Assembly (NCBI RefSeq): GCF_009749405.1
Contig: NZ_WBIQ01000005.1
Span: 62,001 to 126,000, forward strand
DNA: 64,000 nt
From: Agromyces lapidis
GTDB lineage: Bacteria; Actinomycetota; Actinomycetes; Actinomycetales; Microbacteriaceae
Direction of reading: 5' to 3'
Positions 16,896-24,600 of this stretch are shown piece by piece. The notes under the pieces are model-generated. The model ran no database searches. It saw only the letters and a program-made list of their open reading frames with translations, and was not told where the DNA came from. The position numbers and the translations under genes are program-made. Numbering within the stretch: position 1 is the first letter of the stretch; the number at the start of each line of letters is the position of its first letter.

Positions 16896-17288
16896 GCGGC
16901 AAAGCTACGCTCCCCGCCGGGCATCGGGTCCTTGGAGGCCGTCGTTCATACCGAAGGAGGAGGATGAATCTCGGGGTCTTCTCCGCCCGTCGACCAACGG
17001 CAGCCCCGGTCGGGGTTCCCGCCGTGACGGGGCGTGGTCATGTGGCGGTGTGGTCGCGATTCGTGTGGTCATGTGGTCATGTGGTCGCCTTCGCTGGAGG
17101 GAGTGGCCCAGCCGGAGGTCGGCGGCCACGGCACTCGACAGCGCTGACGCACCGCACCGCACCGCCCTGAGAACACACGCAGAGCCGGCCCCCGTCATCG
17201 CGCATGAGACGGAGGCCGGCGGCCTGTGAGAGCTCGGGGTTCGGTGGTCTCGATGCGCTCCTTCGTCGCTACCCGACCGACCTGGCGG
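16896..17288. other. 393-bp intergenic region with repeats, no gene recognised
   Basis: Between the LuxR start and the permease stop. It contains GTGGTCATGT tandem units (17038-17088), of which 17067-17088 repeat the loop of the element at 7428-7491. At 17246-17278 it holds a 33-bp unit shared, inverted and with about four changes, with 57110-57142. An ATG at 16964 with a strong but too-close GGAGGAGG reads into repeat sequence and is not accepted as a gene. Confidence 0.7.
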
Positions 17289-18128
17289 TCACGACGCCCC
17301 CGCGATCTTGCGGTCGTCGTACCAGGGCGCGAGCCGCCGGCGCAGCGTCGAGATGAGCAGCAGCGTGAGGTTCGCGATGATGACCATCACGATGACCATG
17401 GCGATCGCCTCGGCCATCTCGAACTGGTACGCCGCGTACTCGAGCAGGTGCCCGAGGCCGCCGGTGCCGCCGAGGAACTCGCCGAGCACCTCGCCCGTGA
17501 AGGCGAGCGCCGCGCCGCGCTGGATGCCCGAGAGGCTGTACGGCAGCGTCGCCGGGAAGATGACCTTCCAGCCCAGCGCGAGGCCGTTCACCCCGTAGAC
17601 CCGCCCTGCGTTCACGAGCGAGGGGCTCACGGTGACGGCGCCCTCCATCGTGTTGAGGATGATCGGGAACACGGCGAGCAGGAACACCAGCGCGATCTTC
17701 GACTCGCTGCCGAGCCCGAGGCCGAGGATGAACAGCGGCGCGAGCGCCACCTTCGGCGTCGAATAGAGCAGCCAGAGGAAGGGCGCGACGGTGAAGCGCA
17801 GCACGGGCGACCAGCCGACGGCGAGGCCGACGACGACGCCCACCACGACGGCGAGCACGAGGCCGATCGCGACGTTGCCGAGGCTGTACGCGAACGCCGA
17901 CCAGAACTCGGGGTCGACCATCAACTGCGCGAAGGATGCCGCGACCGCGGTGGGCGGCGGAAGGAACGCCTCGGGCACGAGGTGCAGCCAGCTGACGGCG
18001 GCCTCCCAGACGAGCAGGATGGCGGCGATGACGCCGATGAGGAGCCAGGTCCACTTCGCCTCGTCGCGGCGCACGACCCGGCGGGGCCGCACGATGCGCA
18101 TGGTCCCCGTCGCACTGGTGACGCTCAT
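17289..18128 (-). CDS. ABC transporter permease (SsuC/TauC type), second of two
   Basis: A 279-residue inner-membrane permease with about six helices and the EAA-type loop (VYGVNGLALGWKVIFPATLP) that contacts the ATPase. The ATG at 18128 overlaps the stop of the first permease by four bases. It is the last gene of the operon that begins with the alpha/beta hydrolase at 23295. With the other permease it should form a heterodimeric channel served by the ATPase at 18955-19794 and probably by the lipoprotein at 14895. Confidence 0.88.
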   Translation of the reverse strand: MSVTSATGTMRIVRPRRVVRRDEAKWTWLLIGVIAAILLVWEAAVSWLHLVPEAFLPPPTAVAASFAQLMVDPEFWSAFAYSLGNVAIGLVLAVVVGVVVGLAVGWSPVLRFTVAPFLWLLYSTPKVALAPLFILGLGLGSESKIALVFLLAVFPIILNTMEGAVTVSPSLVNAGRVYGVNGLALGWKVIFPATLPYSLSGIQRGAALAFTGEVLGEFLGGTGGLGHLLEYAAYQFEMAEAIAMVIVMVIIANLTLLLISTLRRRLAPWYDDRKIAGAS

Positions 18129-18958
18129 CGCCGTCCCTTCCTCGTCCACGGGGCGACCCATCGTTCGACGAGGGTCACGAACTGGGCCATGCCGACGCTC
18201 CACGCGACGATGATCGCGATCGCGGCGAAGGCCTGGTCGGTCTGGTACGTGTTGACCGACTTGATGATGAGGGCGCCCATGCCGATGGCCGAGCCCGAGA
18301 GCTCGGCGACGACCATGCCGATCGTCGCGAGCACGACCGCCTGCCGGAGGCCCGCGAACAGGAACGGCACCGTCGACGGCAGGTACACCCAACGGTAGAG
18401 CTGGGTGCGGCTCGCGCCGTACACGCGCCCCGCGCGGATGATCGACGGGTTCGTGGTGCGCATGCCCGCCGCCACGTTGAGCAGGATGGGGAACAGCGCG
18501 CTGATCGCGACGAGGAAGATGACCGGCCCGATGCCGAAGCCGAACCACGCCTTCGCGAGCGGCTGGTAGGCGATCGACGGCGTTGCGTAGATCGTCCACG
18601 CGATGGGGCCGACGACGCGGTCGACCGGCAGCGAGGTGCCCATGAGCAGCCCCACCGGGATCGCGATGACCGCGGCCACGACGAAGCCGATGAGCCACGC
18701 CTGCAGCGAGATGAGCAGGTTCGGCCAGAGCACCCCGCTCGAGACGAGCTCGACGAAGCCCTGCCAGATCGCCGTGGGCGGCGGCAGGAACACCGGGTTG
18801 ATCCACCCGAACACCCCGACCACGAGCTGCCAGACGACGAGCATGACGACGACCTCGACGGCGAGCACGCCGGCCTTGCCCGCGGGGCTGAGCCCGGCGA
18901 GCCAGGCGCCGACGCCGCCGCGGCCGAGGTTCGGCCCGCTCGCGAGGAAGGTGCTCAT
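18125..18958 (-). CDS. ABC transporter permease (SsuC/TauC type), first of two
   Basis: A 277-residue permease, homologous to its downstream neighbour; its coupling loop is visible as RVYGASRTQLYRWVYLPST. Both ends overlap adjacent genes by four bases (ATGA), so ATPase, permease 1 and permease 2 are translationally coupled. Two distinct permeases rather than one homodimeric permease are typical of actinobacterial NMT1/THI5-type importers. The transported compound is probably the substrate of the operon's cyclic amidohydrolase. Confidence 0.88.
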   Translation of the reverse strand: MSTFLASGPNLGRGGVGAWLAGLSPAGKAGVLAVEVVVMLVVWQLVVGVFGWINPVFLPPPTAIWQGFVELVSSGVLWPNLLISLQAWLIGFVVAAVIAIPVGLLMGTSLPVDRVVGPIAWTIYATPSIAYQPLAKAWFGFGIGPVIFLVAISALFPILLNVAAGMRTTNPSIIRAGRVYGASRTQLYRWVYLPSTVPFLFAGLRQAVVLATIGMVVAELSGSAIGMGALIIKSVNTYQTDQAFAAIAIIVAWSVGMAQFVTLVERWVAPWTRKGRR

Positions 18959-19794
18959 TTCGAGACCGCCGCAGCCGTCGCCTCACCCTGCAGCGCCTCC
19001 CACAGGTGGTCGCGCAGCTCGAGGAACCGGGGGTCGTGCTGCACGCTGCGCTCCGAGCGCGGGCGCTCGAGGCCGGTCTCGATGACCTCCTTGATCGCGC
19101 CGGGGTGGCTCTTGAACACGACGATGCGGTCGCCGAGCAGAATGGCCTCCTCGATCGAGTGCGTGATGAAGAGCACGGTCTTGCCCGTCTTCTGGATGAG
19201 CTTGTCGATCTCGTCGCGCATGACCTCGCGCGTGAGCGCGTCGACGGCGCCGAGCGGCTCGTCCATGAGCAGAATGCGCGGTTCGGCGACGAACGCGCGG
19301 GCGAGGCCGACGCGCTGCTGCATGCCGCCCGAGAGCTCGCGCGGGTACGACGACTCGAAGCCCGCGAGGCCGACCATCTCGATCGCCTCCTGCACCCGGT
19401 CGCGCCAGCCCTCGCCCTTCAGCCCCTTCTGCATCTCGAGGCCGAACTTCACGTTGTCGAAGACGGTGCGCCACGGCAGCAGCGCGTAGTCCTGGAACAC
19501 GACGGCGCGATCGGGGCCGGGCCCGGTGACGGGCGAGCCGTCGACGAGCACCGTGCCCGTCGACGGCTTCACGAGGCCCGCGACGACGTTCATGAACGTC
19601 GTCTTGCCGCAGCCCGACGGCCCGAGCACTGTCACGAACTCGCCCTCGTGCACGTCGAGGTCCACGCCCTCGATCGCGATGAGGCGTTTGCCGGTGCGGG
19701 CCACGTCGTACGTCACCGAGAGGTCGCGCACCGAGATCAACGGCGCTGGTGGGGATGCCTCGGGCTCGCCCCGCTGGCCGGTCGTCGTCGTCAT
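18955..19794 (-). CDS. ABC transporter ATP-binding protein (SsuB/TauB type)
   Basis: A 279-residue ATPase with Walker A GPSGCGKTT, signature LSGGMQQRVGLARAF, Walker B ILLMDEPLGAVD and the switch His in VLFITHS. I chose the ATG at 19794, which has AGGAGAGG four bases upstream, over the in-frame ATG at 19812. It energises the two downstream permeases. A perfect 15-bp hairpin at 19845-19884 separates it from the LLM gene and may give it a separate expression level. Confidence 0.9.
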   Translation of the reverse strand: MTTTTGQRGEPEASPPAPLISVRDLSVTYDVARTGKRLIAIEGVDLDVHEGEFVTVLGPSGCGKTTFMNVVAGLVKPSTGTVLVDGSPVTGPGPDRAVVFQDYALLPWRTVFDNVKFGLEMQKGLKGEGWRDRVQEAIEMVGLAGFESSYPRELSGGMQQRVGLARAFVAEPRILLMDEPLGAVDALTREVMRDEIDKLIQKTGKTVLFITHSIEEAILLGDRIVVFKSHPGAIKEVIETGLERPRSERSVQHDPRFLELRDHLWEALQGEATAAAVSK

Positions 19795-19844
19795 TCGTCC
19801 TCTCCTCTTCATCGAGTTTCGGGGTGGTGCGGTCGAGCAGTGCT

Positions 19845-19884
19845 GCCGGTCGAGGAGCGGGACTTCGCTCGCTCCTCGACCGGC
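19845..19884. repeat. Intra-operon hairpin, 15-bp perfect arms
   Basis: GCCGGTCGAGGAGCG (19845-19859) pairs with CGCTCCTCGACCGGC (19870-19884) over a 10-base loop. It stands between two co-directional genes of one operon. It could attenuate transcription, stabilise an upstream mRNA end or be a copy of a dispersed palindrome; related CTCGACCGG pieces occur near 57174-57183. Confidence 0.7.
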
Positions 19885-19893
19885 AAGCCAGGG

Positions 19894-20886
19894 TCAGGCC
19901 GCGGCCTGGCCCTGGCGGAACTTCGGCAGCACCTCGGTGCCGAGCAGCTCGATCTGCTCGAAGAACCGGTCGAACTTGAACCGGAAGTCGAACACGAGGT
20001 GCTCGACGCCCGTCGCCTCGAACTTGCGGATCTCCTCGACGGCCTGCTCGGGGTCGCCGACGATGAGCTGGCCCTCGAGGTCCTCGACGGTCTCGAAGCT
20101 GCCCGACTCGGGCTTGACGGTGAACCGCGCCTTGTTCGCCCAGGCGAGCAGGCCCGGGATGTTCACGTGCTTCAGGGCCTCTTCGCGGGTGTCCTCGATG
20201 GAGGTGGGCGGAATCACGGCGACCGTCGGCATGGGGCGGCCCGAGGCATCCGTCATGTCGCGCATCGTGGCGATGCGCTTCTCCATGGTGCGCAGCGAGA
20301 TGCGTCCCGGCATCCAGCCGTCGGCGTACTCGGCCGCGAGGCGGGCCGAGGCCGGCGTCGCACCGCAGTACCAGAAGGGGATGCGCCCACCGACGGGCTT
20401 CGGCTCGATCGTGACGTTCTCGAACGAGAAGATGCCGTCGTCGTAGGTGACGTCGTTCTCGGTGAAGACCCGCTTCAGGATCTCGGCGTTCGACCGCACC
20501 ATCTCGACGCGGTTGAGGTCGCCCCAGCCGACGGCCTCGAACTCGTGGTCGAAGGTGCCGGCGCCGAAGCCGAGGATGAGGCGGGGCCCGACGAGCTGCG
20601 TGATCGTGCCGGCCATGAGCGCCGTCACGAGCGGGTGGCGGAACGGGATGAGCGAGCCCGTGCCGAGCTCGAGCTTCTCGGTGACGGCGCCGATCGCGGT
20701 GAGCGTCGTGAGCGCGTCGTAGAAGGTGCGGTTCGGCTTCTCCATCTCGCCGTGCGGCTCGAACACCAGGTGGTCGCGCACCCAGACCGAGTCGAAGCCC
20801 TTCTCCTCGGCGAGCTTCGAGCCCTCGAGCAGCTTCTCGCGACTCGCCTCTTCGCCGAAGTGGGGCAGCAGCAATCCGAACTTCAT
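19894..20886 (-). CDS. LLM-class F420-dependent oxidoreductase
   Basis: A 330-residue LLM protein starting MKFGLLLPHFGEEAS. The segments SVWVRDHLVFEP, LGTGSLIPFRHP and RLILGFGAGTFDHEF are typical of the F420-binding branch. It lies one base after the dihydroorotase-like gene and before the ABC importer, so it should act on the imported compound or on the product of the ring-opening enzyme. Reduction of a C=C or C=N bond in a heterocycle before hydrolysis is the simplest model (inference); an FMN-dependent monooxygenase is the main alternative. Confidence 0.86.
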   Translation of the reverse strand: MKFGLLLPHFGEEASREKLLEGSKLAEEKGFDSVWVRDHLVFEPHGEMEKPNRTFYDALTTLTAIGAVTEKLELGTGSLIPFRHPLVTALMAGTITQLVGPRLILGFGAGTFDHEFEAVGWGDLNRVEMVRSNAEILKRVFTENDVTYDDGIFSFENVTIEPKPVGGRIPFWYCGATPASARLAAEYADGWMPGRISLRTMEKRIATMRDMTDASGRPMPTVAVIPPTSIEDTREEALKHVNIPGLLAWANKARFTVKPESGSFETVEDLEGQLIVGDPEQAVEEIRKFEATGVEHLVFDFRFKFDRFFEQIELLGTEVLPKFRQGQAAA

Positions 20887-20887
20887 T

Positions 20888-22321
20888 TCAGTTCCCTTCC
20901 GCGGCCGAAGCGACCGCCACAGCGGCCTGCGCCGCCGATCCGTCGGCCCGAGCGGCCGCGAGCTTCCCGTCACCGGGCTTGCCGACGACGACGCCGTCGG
21001 CGTAGACCTCCCGGCCGCGCACGAGGGTGCGCTCGATCCGGGCGGAGATGGTGCGGCCGTCGTACGGGGTCCAGCCGATCTTCGATAGCACGTCGTCGTT
21101 CGTGATGGTCCACTCGTGGGCCGGGTCGGCGATCACGATGTCGGCGTCGGCGCCGACCTCGAGCGCGCCCTTGACGCCGGCGAGCCCGAACTTCTCGGCG
21201 GGGATGCGGGCGACCATGTCGACCGCGCGCTCGAGGGTCAGCTCGCCGCGGTTCACGGCGTCGAGCATGAGCTCGTAGTAGTACTGGATACCCGGCGTGC
21301 CGGTGTGGGCGCTCCACATCTCGGTCCAGCCGATCTCCTTCTCCTCGCGCGTGTGCGGCGCGTGGTCGGAGCTCGCGATGTCGATGGTGCCGTCGCGCAT
21401 GCCCTCCCAGACGGCGGCGCGGTTGTCGTCGGGCACCCAGTAGCTCAGCGCGTACGGCCCGAGCGTCTCGACGTCGTTCCAGGTGGAGAGGAACGGCGCC
21501 CAGTGGTTCACCTCGCAGGTCACGTCGACGCCGGCGGCCTTCGCGCGGCGCACCGCGTCGATCGAGCGGCGCGTCTGGATGTGCGCGATGTGCACGGGGC
21601 ATCCTGATGCCTCGGCGAGCCGAAGCACGACGTCGATCGCCGTGTCCCAGATGACGCCCTCGCGGGCCGCGTACGCCGAGGCGTAGCCCTGCGGCGTGTT
21701 CTCGCCGCGGGCGAGCACCTCGCCCTCGATGTAGTCCATGAGCGCCTGGTCGTGCGGGTGCACGATGAAGCGCTTGCCGGTGGTGGCGATGCGGTCCATG
21801 ATCTGCAGCAGGTGGCCGTGGTCGTGGGTGCCGGTGCCGGCCGGGTGCGGGTAGGTGCGCCCCGTGTCGACGACCATGTAGATCTTGTAGGCGCAGATGC
21901 CCATCTCGGCCATCGGCACGATGTCGTCGAACTTCGTCGGCGCCGGGTTGTGGTTCCAGTCGACGATCGAGCTCGCGGCGTAACGGTCGAACACGTCGCG
22001 CAGGGTCGTCACGTCGACGGTCGGCGGGTTGAGGTTCGGCATGCCGAACATCGTCGTCACGCCGCCGGCGGCCGCCTGCCGCGAGGTGGTGAGGATGTCG
22101 TCCTTGTGCTCGTAGCCGGGCTCGCGGGTGTGCACGTGCACGTCGACCATGCCGGGCAGCACGAGACGGCCGGATGCGTCGAGCTCGCGTGCCGCCGCGA
22201 CCTCGACGCCGGGCGCGACGAGGCCGGCGATGCGCCCGTCGTCGCCGACGAGCAGGTCGGCCGCGACCGGGCCGCTCGGGGTGACGACGATGCCGCCCGA
22301 GATTCTGAGGTCGATGCTCAT
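20888..22321 (-). CDS. Dihydroorotase / hydantoinase-family cyclic amidohydrolase
   Basis: A 477-residue binuclear-metal amidohydrolase: HVH in MVDVHVHTREPGYEH, the lysine for carbamylation in ICAYKIYMVVD, His in IVHPHDQ and VHIAHIQT, Asp in ASSDHAPHT. The REPG motif after HVH is the dihydroorotase/allantoinase signature. The housekeeping pyrimidine genes are not adjacent, so a catabolic ring-opening role on a cyclic ureide or imide is more likely than de novo pyrimidine synthesis. Its ATG overlaps the hydrolase stop by four bases. Confidence 0.87.
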   Translation of the reverse strand: MSIDLRISGGIVVTPSGPVAADLLVGDDGRIAGLVAPGVEVAAARELDASGRLVLPGMVDVHVHTREPGYEHKDDILTTSRQAAAGGVTTMFGMPNLNPPTVDVTTLRDVFDRYAASSIVDWNHNPAPTKFDDIVPMAEMGICAYKIYMVVDTGRTYPHPAGTGTHDHGHLLQIMDRIATTGKRFIVHPHDQALMDYIEGEVLARGENTPQGYASAYAAREGVIWDTAIDVVLRLAEASGCPVHIAHIQTRRSIDAVRRAKAAGVDVTCEVNHWAPFLSTWNDVETLGPYALSYWVPDDNRAAVWEGMRDGTIDIASSDHAPHTREEKEIGWTEMWSAHTGTPGIQYYYELMLDAVNRGELTLERAVDMVARIPAEKFGLAGVKGALEVGADADIVIADPAHEWTITNDDVLSKIGWTPYDGRTISARIERTLVRGREVYADGVVVGKPGDGKLAAARADGSAAQAAVAVASAAEGN

Positions 22322-23295
22322 CGCACGGCCTCCAGACGCGTTGCTTCCATGGGTGCCTCCAGGCGTTCTGCGGTCTCGCCCTGACCGGGCGAGCGGGTGG
22401 TGCGGACCTCGACGTCGCTCGGCCGCACGTAGCGGTCGAGCCAGTCGACGATCAGCGGGGTGGTCTCGGTCCAATAGCGGTCGTAGGCCGCGTAGTGGGT
22501 GGTGTGCCGCTGCATGACGAGCTGCTTCGGCCCGCGCGCGGCGGCGTAGAGCTGCTCGGCGTGGTCGGTGGGCGTGGTCGCGTCGCCCTCGACGCCGATC
22601 ACGAGCAGCGGGGTCTCGAGGCGGGCGGCGGCGTCGATCGGCCGGTACGCGAGGATCTCCTCGGCGCACGAGAGCGGGATGGCGCTCGGGATCTTGTCGT
22701 CGACGTCGGCCTTGATGTTCGTGGCCCGGCGCTCGGGGGTCGGCACCATGATCTCCTCGCGGGGGTGCACGAGCCGGCCTGCGCCGGTGGTGACGCGCAG
22801 GCGCCGGTCCTCCTCGAGGCCCGCGAGGAAGGCGAGCCACTCGTGCTCCTGGCGCATGCGGTGCAGCCAGTCGGTGCCGTCGGCGACGGGCACCTGGCTC
22901 ACGGCGGCCTTGACGCGCGGGTCTGCGTCGGCGAGCAGCACGGCGTTGCCGCCGCCCGTGCCGCCGGTGCCGAAGACGCCGATGGCGTCGGCGACGACGT
23001 CGTCGCGGGTCGTCAGGTAGGTGACGGCGTTCACGAGGTCCTGCAGCTGCCGGTTCGGCGAGAGGATGCCCCGGTCACCGCCCGAGTCGCCGAAGCCGCG
23101 GTAGTCGAAGACGAGCACGGCGAATCCGGCGGCCGTGAGCGCCTCGTGGTAGCGCACGTAGAGCTTGGCGTCCTTCAGTCCCAGCCAGCCCGGGCCCTGC
23201 ACGATCGCGCGGTACGGGCCGGGGGCGTCGGGTGTGCGCCAGATCGCGGCGATGCGATCGCCCTCGCTGTGGAACTCGACCTCGGTGTGCTTCAT
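22318..23295 (-). CDS. Alpha/beta hydrolase with atypical nucleophile elbow
   Basis: A 325-residue alpha/beta hydrolase of the dienelactone/CocE-like group: LVFDYRGFGDSGGDRG is the oxyanion-side motif and QRHTTHYAAYDRY carries the likely catalytic His. The nucleophile elbow reads GVFGTGGTGGGNA. The usual Ser of GxSxG is absent, and Thr or Gly occupies the position. It is the first gene of the operon, 119 bp from a perfect GntR-type palindrome. It may be an esterase or amidase with Thr as nucleophile, or a hydrolase that has lost the usual chemistry. Confidence 0.82.
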   Translation of the reverse strand: MKHTEVEFHSEGDRIAAIWRTPDAPGPYRAIVQGPGWLGLKDAKLYVRYHEALTAAGFAVLVFDYRGFGDSGGDRGILSPNRQLQDLVNAVTYLTTRDDVVADAIGVFGTGGTGGGNAVLLADADPRVKAAVSQVPVADGTDWLHRMRQEHEWLAFLAGLEEDRRLRVTTGAGRLVHPREEIMVPTPERRATNIKADVDDKIPSAIPLSCAEEILAYRPIDAAARLETPLLVIGVEGDATTPTDHAEQLYAAARGPKQLVMQRHTTHYAAYDRYWTETTPLIVDWLDRYVRPSDVEVRTTRSPGQGETAERLEAPMEATRLEAVR

Positions 23296-23413
23296 TCTGC
23301 GGGTCCTCCCGGATCTCGACGCTGCGTTGCGTGCGGGCCCGGTACGGCGGGCGAACCGTCGCCCCGACCCGATTCGAATCACTCGATTCGGGCCCGCGAG
23401 GCCATCATCACTT

Positions 23414-23429
23414 ATTCTGGATCCAGAAT
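23414..23429. promoter_or_regulatory. Perfect 16-bp GntR-type operator ATTCTGGATCCAGAAT
   Basis: ATTCTGGATCCAGAAT is a perfect palindrome in the 282-bp gap between the divergent hydrolase operon (start 23295) and F420-importer operon (start 23578). Its TGGATCCA core recurs at 32377-32384 and 33277-33284. FCD-type GntR regulators such as Caulobacter VanR bind closely similar GGATCC-centred palindromes. A second half site (GGATTC, minus strand CCAGTATTGATTC) follows directly. Confidence 0.75.
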
Positions 23430-23435
23430 CCAGTA

Positions 23436-23465
23436 TTGATTCGAAACTCGCTCCGGGGCTATGCT
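23436..23465 (+). promoter_or_regulatory. Promoter of the F420-importer operon
   Basis: TTGATT (23436-23441) and TATGCT (23460-23465) with an 18-bp spacer form a good sigma-70-type promoter. It starts seven bases downstream of the palindrome at 23414-23429. The predicted leader to the ATG at 23578 is about 105 bases and contains a CCGGGC/GCCCGG hairpin (about 23478-23499). Confidence 0.6.
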
Positions 23466-23577
23466 GGCGACGACCACCGGGCTCGATTTGCCCGGTCGTG
23501 GTGGCCCGGGATTGGGCCGCGAGTCGCCGACTTCGTCGGAGTTGCACCCTGCACCCTTTCCCGGAGGAACTCTGCCC

Positions 23578-24600
23578 ATGCGCACCCACGTCACCCGCCC
23601 CCTGCTCGCCGTCGCCGCCCTCGGCGCCACCGCCGCCGTCGCCCTGCTCGCCGGATGCGCGGGACCAGCGGGCGCCGACCCCGCCGCCGATTCCGCCGCG
23701 AACGGCGCCGGCACCGAGGCATCCGCGTACCCGCTCACGATCGACAACTGCGGCACCGAGGTGACCTTCGACGCCGCCCCCGAGCGCGTCGTCACCGTGA
23801 AGTCGTCGACCCTCGAGCTCATGCTCGCGCTCGGCCTCGAAGACCGGATCGTCGGCACCGCGTTCAGCGACGGCCCCGTGCCGTCGGAATACGCCGACGC
23901 CGCGGCCGACCTCGAGGTGCTGAGCGACAAGGTGCCCTCGCAGGAGGCGACGCTCGCCGTCGAGCCCGAGCTGATCTACGCCGGCTGGGAGTCGAACCTC
24001 TCGGCCGAGGGCGCCGGCGAGCGCGACTCGCTCGCCTCGCTCGGCGTCGCGAGCTACGTCGCCCCCGCCGCCTGCAAGGGCGAGGGCTACATGCCCGACC
24101 CGCTGACCTTCGACGAGGTGTTCCGCGAGTTCGACGAGGCCGGTGCGATCTTCGGCGTGCCCGAGCGCGCCGCCGAACTCGTCGCCGCGCAGCGCGAGGC
24201 ACTCGACGCGATCTCGCCCTCGGAGGCCGGGTTCACCGCGCTCTGGTACTCGTCGGGCGACGACCAGCCCTTCGTGGGCGCCGGCATCGGCGCACCGCAG
24301 ATGATCATGGATGCCGCGGGGCTCGACAACGTCGCCGCCGACGTGCACGACACCTGGACGGCGATGTCGTGGGAGGCCGTCGTCGAGGCGAACCCCGACG
24401 TCATCGTGCTCGTCGACGCCCCGTGGAACACCGCCGACGCGAAGATCGCCGCCCTCTCCTCGAACCCCGCGACCGCCGACCTGCCCGCCGTGCAGGGCGA
24501 GCGCTACGTGGTCGTCGACTTCCCGTCGACCGAGGCGGGCGTGCGCAACGTCGACGCCGTGGCCTCGATCGTCGACCAGCTGGACGCACTGGAGGGCTGA
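23578..24600 (+). CDS. FecB-type ABC substrate-binding lipoprotein, proposed F420-0/FO binding protein
   Basis: A 340-residue lipoprotein with lipobox LLAGC (Cys27) and a periplasmic-binding-protein type III fold (PERVVTVKSSTLELMLALG, then NPDVIVLVDAPW). The fold normally binds siderophores, heme or cobalamin. Here it heads a three-gene cassette (binding protein, FecCD permease, ATPase) flanked by cofD, cofC, cofE and F420 enzymes. Exactly such cassettes beside cofE in actinobacteria were proposed by TIGRFAMs curators as F420-0 importers. No iron-uptake gene or Fur-like box is near. Assignment to F420-0/FO is from context; siderophore uptake is the alternative. Confidence 0.75.
   Translation: MRTHVTRPLLAVAALGATAAVALLAGCAGPAGADPAADSAANGAGTEASAYPLTIDNCGTEVTFDAAPERVVTVKSSTLELMLALGLEDRIVGTAFSDGPVPSEYADAAADLEVLSDKVPSQEATLAVEPELIYAGWESNLSAEGAGERDSLASLGVASYVAPAACKGEGYMPDPLTFDEVFREFDEAGAIFGVPERAAELVAAQREALDAISPSEAGFTALWYSSGDDQPFVGAGIGAPQMIMDAAGLDNVAADVHDTWTAMSWEAVVEANPDVIVLVDAPWNTADAKIAALSSNPATADLPAVQGERYVVVDFPSTEAGVRNVDAVASIVDQLDALEG

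Noticed and set aside
16964..17170. Frame of 68 codons with a strong GGAGGAGG before its ATG
   Set aside because: The ribosome site is too close to the ATG, most of the frame is the ATGTGGTC repeat tract, and the product resembles no protein.
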